A program made the translations under genes and the position numbers. Of a stretch of 64,000 bases of DNA, positions 25,841 to 34,453 are shown piece by piece. A model generated the notes under the pieces. It did not search any database. It saw only the letters and a list, made by a program, of their open reading frames with translations, and had not been told where the DNA came from. Source of the stretch: Fimbriimonadales bacterium (lineage in GTDB: Bacteria; Armatimonadota; Fimbriimonadia; Fimbriimonadales; ATM1); NCBI GenBank assembly GCA_026129745.1, contig JAHCHL010000015.1, positions 1 to 64,000 of the forward strand. Reading direction: 5' to 3'. How positions within the stretch are numbered: the first letter of the stretch is position 1; the number at the start of each line of letters is the position of its first letter.

Positions 25841-26287
25841 CTACGTCCTAACTCCTGCCGTTCGGTCCCAAGTCTTGACCGCGCTGACGCTTTGGCGCCT
25901 TCGATCGAGCGCTTGCTCGATCTTGATTGTCAAAAGCTCGTAGACATCGACACCTGGGATGTTCTTTTCAATGTAGTCGAACGCCCCACGCTTCATGCAC
26001 TCGACGGCATTCTTGACGTTTCCGTAGGCGGTCATGACGATGACTTCCGCAAAAACATCCCTGCCGAACGCGGCTTGGAGAATCTGGACGCCTGCCTCGG
26101 GGTCTTCCATACTCATGTCGGTGACGATTACATCGTAAGGCTGCTCTGCCGTTTCGATGCGCTCAATCCCCGCCTGGGCGCTGTCCGCGGTGTCCACTTC
26201 GAAGCCTTGGCGTTCGAGGCGGCGCTTGACGGCAATCCGGACGTCTTCTTCGTCATCGACGATGAGGAGGCGATATGGTGCAGGCAT
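25841..26287 (-). CDS. Receiver-domain response regulator, 148 aa
   Basis: A single CheY-like receiver domain: LLIVDDEEDVR (acidic pocket), VIVTDMSMEDP (phosphoacceptor Asp), MTAYGN (switch Thr) and the DYIEKN Lys region. After about residue 120 there is a short helical, Arg-rich tail and no DNA-binding or other output domain. Such single-domain regulators pass the phosphate on or act by protein contact. No histidine kinase is adjacent. A TATAAT-like sequence lies at 26311-26316 on the same strand, leaving a leader of about 24 nt. Confidence 0.88.
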   Translation of the reverse strand: MPAPYRLLIVDDEEDVRIAVKRRLERQGFEVDTADSAQAGIERIETAEQPYDVIVTDMSMEDPEAGVQILQAAFGRDVFAEVIVMTAYGNVKNAVECMKRGAFDYIEKNIPGVDVYELLTIKIEQALDRRRQSVSAVKTWDRTAGVRT

Positions 26288-26453
26288 TTTTTTGAGAGGG
26301 ACCGGTGGGAATTATAGCTGTTTGAGAAGTACGGGTTTTTGATGACGTGTATAGGTTGTGGGCGATTCTGTGGTAAAAGTGCTCGCGACATGTGCACGCC
26401 CGCTAGCGGCCTCGTAGCACACTTTCATCCTCTTCGGTCCGAGGGGGTACCGG

Positions 26454-26742
26454 ATGTCCTACCTGGCGCAGATGCCGGCGACCTGGGTCGTGGCACACGA
26501 GGTGCAAAGACCGCCCGGATTGCTCAATGAGATCCATCGCATCATCTCGGAGCGGGGTTCGGACCACAAGTTCGCTCTGATCGGCTTAGGCGCGGGGCTT
26601 GCGCGATCCGCTGGAAGCCAACTTGATTCCGAAGGCGTTCGGGGTCTACCGCGGCGATCGAGAATTACTCGATGGCGCGTTCCGTGTGCTTCCGGTCATG
26701 CAGTTTGTTAAGGCGCTCCAAAGCAAGGACGTGCTGGGGTAG
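26454..26742 (+). pseudogene. Short gene remnant split by a +1 frameshift
   Basis: Frame one opens MSYLAQMPATWVVAHEVQRP and runs cleanly to about 26594 (FALIGLGA). At the GGGG run 26594-26597 the protein-like reading moves to the +1 frame: GLRDPLEANLIPKAFGVYRG and so on to KALQSKDVLG and the TAG at 26740-26742. The combined product is about 96 residues. The upstream end is uncertain, since the frame is open before 26454. It could be a pseudogene, a sequencing or assembly error, or a frameshift site. I recognise no family. Confidence 0.55.
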
Positions 26743-26751
26743 CGACGTAAA

Positions 26752-27909
26752 CTACTCCGCCTTCCAGCTCTTCCAATAGGAGTCGTCTTCGAGAGCTACG
26801 GCTTCTTTCGTTAGCATAAGCGGATAAAACGTGTCCATCATGACCGCAAGTTCTTCCGTTTTCGTTGCGCCGAGCGACGCTTCTGCAATTCCCGGTTGGG
26901 GTCCGTGCGGAATGCCCAGCGGATGCAAAGTAATCGAGCCTTCTTCGATTCCCTTGCGCGATCCGAAATTGCCGTTCACGTAATAAAGCACTTCGTCGCT
27001 GTCAATGTTCGAGTGAACATAGGGAACAGGGATCGCTTCAGGGTGATAGTCGAGCATTCGAGGGCAGAACGAACAGACGACGTAATTGTGTGCCTCGAAC
27101 GTTTGATGGATCGGGGGGGGCATATGCACTTTGCCTGTAATGGGCATGAAGTCATTGATGTTGAATGTCCACGGATACACGAATCCATCCCAGCCGACGA
27201 CGTCGAAAGGATGATAATCATAGTGGTACTCGGTCAGATCTCCTCTTGCACGAACGAGCACGCGAAAATCGCCCTTTTCATCATAAGTCTTCAACTCCCT
27301 CGGCGGATGGATGTCGCGCTCGCAATACGGCGCGTGTTCGAGGAGCTGTCCGTAATTGTTGCGATATCGCTTCGGGATTTCGATATGCCCCGCCGACTGC
27401 AAGACGATCATGCGTTGCGGCGTTTCGTCCATTCGAATCTTATAAATCGTTCCTCTCGGCACGACAATGTAGTCGCCCGGCTTGTAAGGCACGTCGCCAT
27501 ACATCGACTCAAGAACGCCGCTGCCGTCATGCATGAAGTAAAGCTCATCGCCGTCAGCGTTTTTGAAAAAGTAATCCATTTGTTCGGCGGGATAAATTTG
27601 ATGCCAAATGACGTCGCTGTTGCCCATCAAAGCGATTCGCCCGCTGATCGGATCCCCGCAGGGCTTCAGCAACCGGGTCTTTAGATGGCGATGGCGAAGC
27701 GGCTCGTGAGCCAGGAATTCCGGAGCGACTCGGCCCTTCGGCTCCCAGCCGGCGACTCGCGTCGGCATGTTGATGTGGTAGGCGATGCTTTGCATGCCGG
27801 AAAAGCCGTGAACTCCCAGAAGTTGCTCTGAGTAGAGGCCACCGTCTGGCTTGCGGAAGGCTGTGTGGCGCTTGCCGGGGACTTTTCCAAGTTGAACGTA
27901 GCGAGGCAT
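26752..27909 (-). CDS. hmgA: Homogentisate 1,2-dioxygenase family protein
   Basis: An iron-dependent ring-cleaving dioxygenase in tyrosine and phenylalanine breakdown, or a close relative of unknown substrate. The cupin core carries the expected iron ligands: His in VHSNIDSDE, the Glu of the same motif and His in GIPHGPQPG. The N-terminal part has the typical GLYSEQLLGVHGFSGMQS. The 385 residues are slightly short compared with most HmgA proteins (about 430). A ribosome-binding site AAAGGAG lies at 27918-27924, eight bases before the ATG. No other aromatic catabolic genes (hppD, fahA, maiA) lie nearby. Confidence 0.8.
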   Translation of the reverse strand: MPRYVQLGKVPGKRHTAFRKPDGGLYSEQLLGVHGFSGMQSIAYHINMPTRVAGWEPKGRVAPEFLAHEPLRHRHLKTRLLKPCGDPISGRIALMGNSDVIWHQIYPAEQMDYFFKNADGDELYFMHDGSGVLESMYGDVPYKPGDYIVVPRGTIYKIRMDETPQRMIVLQSAGHIEIPKRYRNNYGQLLEHAPYCERDIHPPRELKTYDEKGDFRVLVRARGDLTEYHYDYHPFDVVGWDGFVYPWTFNINDFMPITGKVHMPPPIHQTFEAHNYVVCSFCPRMLDYHPEAIPVPYVHSNIDSDEVLYYVNGNFGSRKGIEEGSITLHPLGIPHGPQPGIAEASLGATKTEELAVMMDTFYPLMLTKEAVALEDDSYWKSWKAE

Positions 27910-27959
27910 TTCTTAGGCTCCTTTGACCTCAAGATTATATCGCAGGGGCACAATTCGCT

Positions 27960-28051
27960 AGGATTCTTAACCAATACCTTATGATCTTGAAGGACTTTTG
28001 CCTCAAATCGACAGGATTCTTAATCCTTAGCTTTAGATTCTTGTGTACAAT
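27960..28051 (+). promoter_or_regulatory. Upstream region of the sigma-factor gene: direct repeats and a -10-like box
   Basis: AGGATTCTTAA occurs at 27960-27970 and again at 28013-28023, with a shorter AGATTCTT at 28035-28042. TACAAT at 28046-28051 looks like a -10 box about 40 bp upstream of the sigma gene; no convincing -35 box precedes it at the expected spacing. The repeats may be binding sites for a regulator, possibly the sigma factor itself. The gap also carries the promoter side of the divergent hmgA gene. Confidence 0.4.
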
Positions 28052-28089
28052 GTCCGCAACCCCTCACCCCGGAGGGTGGGAGGAAAAAG

Positions 28090-28662
28090 ATGACAGCAAC
28101 AATTCTAAAGAACGAGAGGAACCTGATCTTGGCCGCGACTCGCGGCAGCCGTGAAGCGTTCGACGCGATCGTCGAGCGAAACTACAGGGGCGTCTACGCC
28201 CACGCCCTGCGAATGCTGGGAAATGGCGACGACGCAGCCGATGCAACTCAGACGACGTTCGTCAAGGCGCACCGGTCGATGAAGGAGTTCGATACGACGC
28301 GGCCGATCCGACCGTGGCTGTACCGAATCTGCACAAACGTCTGCACCGACATCGTGCGCAGCAAGCACCGAGGGCACGACTCGCTGGATCAGCATGAGTA
28401 CATGCTTGAAAGCGGCGAGCAGCCCGAGGATGCAGCAGTCCGAGGCGAACTCGCCGGAGTGATCCGCAAAGCGATCGCCAAGTTGCCTGAGCGGTATCGC
28501 CGGATCATTGTGATGCGGCACTACGAGATGATGGATGTCGAGGAGATCGCCGAAAGGGTCGGCGCTCCTGAAGGCACCATCAAGAGTTGGCTGTTTCGCG
28601 CGAGAGCGCTGTTGAAACGGGAATTGGCGGGCGTGGTCGAGCCTGCACCGGTTGCGGCATAA
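28090..28662 (+). CDS. ECF-type RNA polymerase sigma factor, 190 aa
   Basis: Region 2 reads YAHALRMLGNGDDAADATQ through RPWLYRICTN, and region 4 ends in the helix-turn-helix EIAERVGAPEGTIKSWLFRA followed by RALLKREL. There is no region 1.1, 3 or C-terminal extension. The start is well supported by a GGGAGG site a few bases upstream. No anti-sigma factor gene is next to it: the following gene is the convergent rng. The control of this sigma factor is therefore unclear from the window. Confidence 0.95.
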   Translation: MTATILKNERNLILAATRGSREAFDAIVERNYRGVYAHALRMLGNGDDAADATQTTFVKAHRSMKEFDTTRPIRPWLYRICTNVCTDIVRSKHRGHDSLDQHEYMLESGEQPEDAAVRGELAGVIRKAIAKLPERYRRIIVMRHYEMMDVEEIAERVGAPEGTIKSWLFRARALLKRELAGVVEPAPVAA

Positions 28663-28681
28663 CGCTCGCAATCCAAACTCG

Positions 28682-28720
28682 GACGGCGTCCCGATACCTG
28701 CCGGAACGCCGTCTTTGCTT
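28682..28720 (+). terminator. Rho-independent terminator after the sigma-factor gene
   Basis: GACGGCGT (28682-28689) pairs with ACGCCGTC (28706-28713), and a T-rich stretch (TTTGCTTTC) follows. The loop contains CCGATACCTGCCGG, which can extend the stem. It lies 20 bases after the sigma stop, in the convergent gap with rng, and may serve both genes. Confidence 0.7.
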
Positions 28721-28750
28721 TCGTAGGTGAGGGTTGTGATAGCAGAAACT

Positions 28751-30481
28751 TCAGAGAATCTCTCTGACTGCGCCCGACATAATCACGCTCGCAACGGCAA
28801 AGGAACGGCGAATGTCTTCCAAGCACACTTTCACGCGCCGCCCAACGTGCGGGTCGCCTTCGATCAGTTCGATGTAATAGCCGCCATCAGTCCACCCGAC
28901 TGCTTTTTCGGAACCATTGAGCAAGCTTTGTCTTACGTTACATTCCACAACCTGCGCACGGCGAAAGCCCATTACTTCTTGATCGAACTCTTCGATGGTT
29001 CCCGTGCGAATGTGATACTCATCGTGCGGAAGCGCGGGATTAGACCGCACGTAGATCGCTCGACGGAGCAAGTGCTCGAGGTTTTCGACGTTTTCTCCGT
29101 CCGCTCCAATTAGCGATTCGCAAACAGCCGGACTGCATTCCACTAAGAACGCATTTCCTGGATCCGAAAGCTGTCTTCGCAAATCGCGTTCGACCCACAG
29201 CGAAACGGTGTCGTTGCTTGGAACGCGACCTTGTCCTGTGCATGTTGGACAAACCGTCGTCAGCGCTTCGGTGACTGATTCGTCGGTGCGTTTGCGCGTC
29301 AGTTCGACCAATCCGAGAGAACTGACTCTGCCAACTCGTGTGCGCGCTCGATCGCGCTTTAGAACGTTTTGAAAATGGGTGAGCAACTTTTTTCGATCGG
29401 CTGCACTCGCCATGTCGATGAAGTCCACGACGATGATTCCACCCATGTCACGTAGCCTGAGCTGCCTGCCAACTTCTTCAGCTGCTTCGAGATTCGCTTT
29501 CAAAATCGTGTCGGCGAGATTCGTCGAACCAACGTTCTTTCCGGTGTTGACGTCGATAGCAGTTATCGCTTCCATTTCGTCGAGAACGAGATATGCGCCG
29601 GATTTCAACCAAACTTTCTGCTTCAGTAGCTTTTCGAGATCGCGTTCGATGCCGTAGTGATCGAAGATCGGGGTTTCGCCGTCGTAGAGTTGAATTCTTC
29701 CGCGCATGGCAGGCATGACCATCTCCATGATCATGTGAACCTTCTCGAATTCGTCTGGATCGTCGATCACCATCCGGTTGATTTCGTCGCCGAGCATGTC
29801 GCGCACGGTGCGATACAAGAGAGTTTGATCGCGATAGATGCAAGCAGGCGCCTTGATCCTTCGCGCGTTCTCTTCGATCTTTTTCCAAGTGTGGACAAGG
29901 AACTGCGTGTCCGCTTTCAGATCGCGTTCGGTGCGCCCTTCACATTCGGTGCGCATGACCAAACCAAAACCTTTCGGCCGAATCTTGTCGCCGATTCGTT
30001 TGAGTCGGTCGCGTTCATCACGCCCATCGATTTTTCGACTGACACCGACATGGTTGCCTGTCGGCATCAACACGACATACCGACCTGGCAACGCAACGCG
30101 AGAAGAAACGCGCGCACCTTTTGTTCCGCGCGGCCCTTTGATCACTTGCACCATGATCTCTTGGCCTGGCCGCAAAAGGTCCTTAATCTGTCTGCGTCTC
30201 AGTTCGGATCGCTTGATGCTTGCCGGACTGTCGCCGTTGCTGTCTTCTTCAGGAAGAATGTCCGCAACGTACAGAAACGCATTTCGCTCCAAGCCGATGT
30301 CCACGAATGCGGCATCCATGCCGGGGAGAACGTTCTGTACGATTCCTTTATAAATGCTGCCAACGACACGCTCCTCGCGCTCCACGCGCAATTCCATCAA
30401 CTGGCCGTCTTCCACGACGGCGATGCGCGTTTCGCGAGGGGTGACGCTGACGATGATTTCTTTGTTCAAACCGTCACCCAA
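28751..30481 (-). CDS. rng: Ribonuclease G/E family endoribonuclease
   Basis: Cleaves single-stranded RNA in rRNA maturation and mRNA decay. Visible in order: an N-terminal S1-type domain (GSIYKGIVQNVLPGMDAAF, LYVADI), the catalytic acidic residues in ITAIDVNTGKN and IIVVDFIDM, and the CPTCTGQGRV zinc-link. At 576 residues it is longer than E. coli RNase G and lacks the long acidic C-terminus of RNase E. The start is open to GLNKEI-type alternatives but the ATG at 30481 gives the family's usual N-terminus. It may share the terminator with the sigma gene. Confidence 0.93.
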   Translation of the reverse strand: MGDGLNKEIIVSVTPRETRIAVVEDGQLMELRVEREERVVGSIYKGIVQNVLPGMDAAFVDIGLERNAFLYVADILPEEDSNGDSPASIKRSELRRRQIKDLLRPGQEIMVQVIKGPRGTKGARVSSRVALPGRYVVLMPTGNHVGVSRKIDGRDERDRLKRIGDKIRPKGFGLVMRTECEGRTERDLKADTQFLVHTWKKIEENARRIKAPACIYRDQTLLYRTVRDMLGDEINRMVIDDPDEFEKVHMIMEMVMPAMRGRIQLYDGETPIFDHYGIERDLEKLLKQKVWLKSGAYLVLDEMEAITAIDVNTGKNVGSTNLADTILKANLEAAEEVGRQLRLRDMGGIIVVDFIDMASAADRKKLLTHFQNVLKRDRARTRVGRVSSLGLVELTRKRTDESVTEALTTVCPTCTGQGRVPSNDTVSLWVERDLRRQLSDPGNAFLVECSPAVCESLIGADGENVENLEHLLRRAIYVRSNPALPHDEYHIRTGTIEEFDQEVMGFRRAQVVECNVRQSLLNGSEKAVGWTDGGYYIELIEGDPHVGRRVKVCLEDIRRSFAVASVIMSGAVREIL

Positions 30482-30630
30482 TTGTTCCGGCTATCGGTGC
30501 GGGCCCCGCCGTTTGCGGGGACTTGGCGAATCAGTAGAAAAGCGTTGTGACCGCCCGATTCAAGGCCGGAGGTTATGTAGTTGTATCGGTGAGATGATAC
30601 CCCTTTAGCCTGTGGCATCATCCGCAATCC

Positions 30631-31521
30631 ATGCAAGTTCTGGTTCCGCGAGGCGAACTCGGGTGGGATGCCATCGTCCACCTATACGACGAAGACCGGG
30701 TCGTCGAGGCCTTCGAAGCGGCCAAAGTGGCTGGATTGGGTCCAACCGCTTCGATGGCGCAATGGTATCGAACACTCGAAGCGGAGGCAATCACGCGGGA
30801 GCGAGCAAGGATTCAGCCGCTCAACAGGCTTCTCGACTTTGAGTTCATTCCAGGGGAAGCCGACGGCCTCCAATCCAGCGTGCTTCATGCGGTTCAGCAC
30901 GCTTCGGCCACACTCCTATACGAACCCGCAGTCTCGGCGCTCATTACAATCCTTGCCGAAGAGGCCGACGCGCCTTGGGCCACCCATCCCGGAGGGTACG
31001 CCAGTCCGAGGGTCCCGCACATCAAAGTCTGCATTCCCCACCGAGTGACCCGATCGCAAGAGGAGTTGCACAAGACAGTGGCCCACGAATTCGCTCACGT
31101 CATCACGATGCAGTACACCAAAGACGAGGCTCCGAGGTGGGTGGAAGAAGGGGTGTCCGTATACGTCGAAGACACGTTCGATCCGATCGACCGGGAGGAC
31201 TTCGCATCCGGAAGGATCGATTGGCTCGACTGGGTAGAACTCGAATCGGAATTCGGGTTGCCTGATGACACACCGGAGGACCAGGACGCGCAGTGGCTCG
31301 CTTATCAGCAGTCCGGGTGGGTCATTCGAAGTTTGGTGGACAGGTATGGCAGGCCAAAGCTTGCCGAATTTCTAAAGCAGCATGGTGATGAGTCGTTCTG
31401 GCGCAACCTTGCCGCAGGGCTGCAGGGACAGACAAGGACTGACGAGGCGATGCGCCGGGTCTATGGGTTTACCGTCGATCACGCCTTTGCCGAAGCGCTC
31501 GAATACCTTCGGACGGCTTGA
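30631..31521 (+). CDS. Gluzincin-like metallopeptidase (peptidase MA type), 296 aa
   Basis: The HEFAH motif (TVAHEFAHVITM, about residue 155) with the downstream Glu in WVEEGVSVYVE is the zinc site of the gluzincin group. The C-terminal helices (QQSGWVIRSLVDRYG, FLKQHGDESF) match peptidase MA-like domains. No signal peptide is visible from this start, so it looks cytoplasmic, although the family is often exported. The stop overlaps the convergent cysteine desulfurase gene by 43 bases. Substrate unknown. Confidence 0.75.
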   Translation: MQVLVPRGELGWDAIVHLYDEDRVVEAFEAAKVAGLGPTASMAQWYRTLEAEAITRERARIQPLNRLLDFEFIPGEADGLQSSVLHAVQHASATLLYEPAVSALITILAEEADAPWATHPGGYASPRVPHIKVCIPHRVTRSQEELHKTVAHEFAHVITMQYTKDEAPRWVEEGVSVYVEDTFDPIDREDFASGRIDWLDWVELESEFGLPDDTPEDQDAQWLAYQQSGWVIRSLVDRYGRPKLAEFLKQHGDESFWRNLAAGLQGQTRTDEAMRRVYGFTVDHAFAEALEYLRTA

Positions 31522-32612
31522 GCGACTCTGCTCGCCGCCTCTACAGCCTCGGTTAGACTGGTGTCCTTTCCGAACGTGAACCGCAGGGCCTCCTTGGCCT
31601 CGCTTTCGGGCCACCCCGCTGCGAGCAGAACGTGCGAAGGTTCGATGCTGCCGCTGCTGCAGGCCGCCCCGCTCCCCGCATCGACTCCGAGCAGATCGAG
31701 GTTGATTAGCATCGATTCCGCGTCAAGGCCAGAAAAACGAAGGTGCGAGTGGCCGGGCAGTCGGCTGGTGCATTGAGTGAAAACCGGACTAATTGAGGAA
31801 AGCCCCGCTTCGAATCGGTCTCTCGCCGCCGAGATTCGAGCAACCCTGTGTTCGTCGTTCATTGCAAGCCGAACGGCGGTTCCGAATCCCACGATCCCGG
31901 CGACGTTTTCGGTGCCTGCTCGCATTTCTCGCTCCTGTCCGCCACCGATGATCGTTGGTTGAGGCTTGATCCCGGCCCGAACGACGAGCGCGCCAATGCC
32001 CTTGGGTCCATAAAGCTTATGGGCCGAAATGGCGATCAGGTCAACGGGCGGCGTCGGAAGCAAGCCAAATGTCTGAACCGCGTCGCAAAAGTAGAGCGCT
32101 CCGTGCTCGCGGGCAATTGCCTGGATGCGCTCGACGTCGCTGATCGCGCCGGTTTCGTTGTTTGCGTGCATTGCGGCGACGAGAAGGACATCATCGCCAA
32201 TGGCCTCTTCAACCGCACCGGGGGAAAGGCTCGCATCTCTTTCGACGGCCAGCAGCTCGACCCGATACCCGAACGATTCGAGAAGCGGCCTGGTGTGAAT
32301 CACGCAATGGTGCTCCGCAGCAGAGATGAGGATACGGTTCCGTGCGCCGCCCCTATTCGCGAGTGCGGTCCCAATCACTGCCAAATTCGCCGCTTCAGTC
32401 CCAGAAGAAGTGAAAACGATCTCTCCCGACAGGCATCCGAGAGCCTCGGCCAAGGTGTCTCGAGCGTCGTCGATGGCCATCCGGGCTTCTCTTGCGCCCG
32501 CATAGAGGCTCGATGGGTTGTGAAATCGCTCCGCCAGCCACGGCAGCATCGCCTGCCTCACGACCGGGTCGATCGGCGTTGTTGCTGCGTGGTCGAGATA
32601 GATGCGGCTCAC
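31479..32612 (-). CDS. Cysteine desulfurase (IscS/NifS family)
   Basis: A PLP enzyme that transfers sulfur from cysteine for iron-sulfur clusters and thio-modifications. Start region IYLDHAATTPIDP, PLP lysine in AISAHKLYGPKGIG, and the catalytic Cys loop in GSGAACSSGSIEPSH are clear. I chose the GTG at 32612 because it gives the family's usual N-terminus; the ATG at 32636 adds eight residues. No iscU, mnmA or other partner is adjacent. It starts back to back with uppP about 55 bp away. Confidence 0.92.
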   Translation of the reverse strand: MSRIYLDHAATTPIDPVVRQAMLPWLAERFHNPSSLYAGAREARMAIDDARDTLAEALGCLSGEIVFTSSGTEAANLAVIGTALANRGGARNRILISAAEHHCVIHTRPLLESFGYRVELLAVERDASLSPGAVEEAIGDDVLLVAAMHANNETGAISDVERIQAIAREHGALYFCDAVQTFGLLPTPPVDLIAISAHKLYGPKGIGALVVRAGIKPQPTIIGGGQEREMRAGTENVAGIVGFGTAVRLAMNDEHRVARISAARDRFEAGLSSISPVFTQCTSRLPGHSHLRFSGLDAESMLINLDLLGVDAGSGAACSSGSIEPSHVLLAAGWPESEAKEALRFTFGKDTSLTEAVEAASRVAQAVRRYSSASAKA

Positions 32613-32667
32613 GCCTCGATTGTATTCGCGATGCAACGACCGACGCGCAAAACACGTCCCTTAGCGC

Positions 32668-33489
32668 GTGGGTTTACTCGAAGCGATCGTCCTCGGCATC
32701 GTCCAGGGCTTGACCGAATTTCTCCCAATCAGCAGCACGGCGCACGTTCGGATCGTCCCGGCTCTGCTTGGTTGGGAAGACCCCGGCGCTTCGTTCACGG
32801 CGGTCATTCAGCTGGGGACGCTTCTCGCCGTGTTGATTTATTTCCGGAGCGATCTCGCGCGAGCGTTTGTCGGTTGGTGTCGGTCATTTCGGGGAGGGGA
32901 GCATCTGAAATCTGCTGACGCGAAGCTCGGTTGGGCGGCATTCGTGGGAACGATTCCGGTCGCCGTCTGCGGATTCTTATTCAAGGATTGGATTCGTGAG
33001 GACTCGCGTTCGCTCTATATCATCGCGGGATCTTTGATCGGGCTTGCACTGCTCTTGGTTGTGGCAGAGTGGGTCGGCAAGCGAGTGCGTTCGGTGGATG
33101 ATGCGAAACTCGCGGATGGGTGGGTAGTCGGGTTGTTTCAGGCGATCTCGCTGATTCCAGGAGCGTCGCGCTCCGGAAGCACGATTACGGGTGCGCTGTT
33201 CATGGGTTTCGACCGAGCTTCTGCAGCGAGGTTTAGCTTCATTCTGAGCACACCCGCGATTCTTGCGTCCGGGCTGTTCGAACTTTTCGATCAAAGGCGA
33301 GAAATTATGTCGATCGGTGCTTTGCCTGTTATCGTGAGCACACTATTCTCATTTATCTTCGGGTATGCGGCGATTGCATTCTTGATCAACTATTTGAAAA
33401 CTCGCTCGACCTCGATCTTCATCGTCTATCGCCTCGCCCTCGGTGGCCTGCTGCTGTTTCTTTTGTGGAACGGGACGCTGACTCCGTAG
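32668..33489 (+). CDS. uppP: Undecaprenyl-diphosphatase
   Basis: Removes one phosphate from undecaprenyl diphosphate, recycling the lipid carrier for cell wall and polysaccharide synthesis. The two signature motifs are EFLPISSTAH and PGASRSGSTI. The 273-residue length and about eight membrane segments match the UppP (BacA) family. GTG at 32668 is the only sensible start and gives the usual MGLLEAIVLGIVQGLTEFLP N-terminus. The next open frame continues in the same phase just after its stop. Confidence 0.96.
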   Translation: MGLLEAIVLGIVQGLTEFLPISSTAHVRIVPALLGWEDPGASFTAVIQLGTLLAVLIYFRSDLARAFVGWCRSFRGGEHLKSADAKLGWAAFVGTIPVAVCGFLFKDWIREDSRSLYIIAGSLIGLALLLVVAEWVGKRVRSVDDAKLADGWVVGLFQAISLIPGASRSGSTITGALFMGFDRASAARFSFILSTPAILASGLFELFDQRREIMSIGALPVIVSTLFSFIFGYAAIAFLINYLKTRSTSIFIVYRLALGGLLLFLLWNGTLTP

Positions 33490-33546
33490 CAATCCCAGCA
33501 ACATTGCCTGCCCGCATTCCTGCTGACTGAGGAATATGCGGGGTGT

Positions 33547-33795
33547 ATGTCGGGCGATCTTTACGACGGTCTCTTTCTAACGAATCCAACACGGGGTGAT
33601 GGCTTTTACGAGGCGCTGCTTCCGAAGCCATACAGCCCGAACGGGCTTGACTATGTTCACGTCACGGAGTACTCGGTCGGAAGAGAGGCGGCGATCCAGA
33701 CAGGGGGCGCGGCCGTGCCCGAACCGGGGACGATGATCGCCCTCGCCCTCGGCGGCGCTGTCTTTATCAGGCGTTTTCGCAAGCGAAAGGTGTGA
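33547..33795 (+). pseudogene. C-terminal remnant of a PEP-CTERM protein
   Basis: The last 27 residues are a PEP-CTERM sorting tail: VPEPGT, then a hydrophobic segment (MIALALGGAVFI) and a basic end (RRFRKRKV). PEP-CTERM proteins are targeted to exosortase and usually belong to surface-polysaccharide systems. Here only about 82 codons follow the first ATG and no signal peptide exists, so this is a 3' fragment. The frame is open from the uppP stop and in phase with uppP, which would make sense if a fusion was broken. No exosortase gene lies in the window. Confidence 0.65.
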
Positions 33796-33819
33796 TACCA
33801 CTTGCTTCGGGTTCGGCCG

Positions 33820-34440
33820 TCATTCGGCCATGGACTCGAGATAAGCTTCGTATTCTCTCCAGCTCAAGTATTCGACTTCCTTTCCAGGAATCGGATTCGC
33901 AACTGCCGAAATTCCGGAACCGTCCAATGCGATTCGATGTTCTCTAACTTTTGACAATAGGAAACGTAGTCGGTCCATACCAGTAAGCTTCAGCGCAGAA
34001 GGATCTTGAGCGTAAAACGCAGTTAAGAGCAGTGTTCGAATAAGTGGTGAAGCAACTGCGCCATCCTTTTTCTCATAAACGGTGACAACTATCGATAGTT
34101 CTTCTCCGCTGGGTCTTTTGAGAATCTGCTTCGCATGCACGGCGCCTGCTTCTTCAAAGTGGACGAAAGTAATTGGCCCATGACGCACATATCCTTGGAT
34201 GCTAGGCAGAACGATGCTCGATAAGAAATTCTGCAATGACTCTTGCGTAATCTGACATTGATCCTTCTCTGAATTGTCGAGATATCTCATCAAGAGGCAC
34301 GCATCGCCATCAAGGGCTGCAGTGATGACCCTGGTTGCGTGCTCCTCTAAAGTGGGTTTTCGCAACATCAATAGAGATGCAGCTACAATCACAACTAAGC
34401 AAACAGAAATGGCGAAAGCGGTCTTTTGTTTTCTCTTCAC
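33820..34440 (-). CDS. Hypothetical membrane-anchored protein, 206 aa
   Basis: Basic N-terminus (MKRKQK) then a hydrophobic segment at about residues 9-25 and a polar domain of about 180 residues outside the cytoplasm. Features include Cys pairs near residues 48 and 63 that could form a disulfide. No enzyme motif is seen. It lies about 14 bp downstream of the Cys-rich small protein gene and may belong to the same exported cluster as the prepilin at 34747. Family unknown. Confidence 0.55.
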   Translation of the reverse strand: MKRKQKTAFAISVCLVVIVAASLLMLRKPTLEEHATRVITAALDGDACLLMRYLDNSEKDQCQITQESLQNFLSSIVLPSIQGYVRHGPITFVHFEEAGAVHAKQILKRPSGEELSIVVTVYEKKDGAVASPLIRTLLLTAFYAQDPSALKLTGMDRLRFLLSKVREHRIALDGSGISAVANPIPGKEVEYLSWREYEAYLESMAE

Positions 34441-34453
34441 AGATCGAGATCCA

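Noticed and set aside
26896-27684. 262-codon plus-strand frame opposite hmgA
   Set aside because: An antisense shadow of a gene with all active-site motifs.
29657-30550. 297-codon plus-strand frame opposite rng
   Set aside because: An antisense shadow of the RNase G/E gene.
30482-30630. tRNA or leader element between rng and the peptidase gene
   Set aside because: Only a short CCCCGCC-type hairpin is visible (about 30500-30520), with no T-run and no cloverleaf.
31848-32918. 356-codon plus-strand frame opposite the cysteine desulfurase gene
   Set aside because: An antisense shadow that also runs into uppP in another frame.
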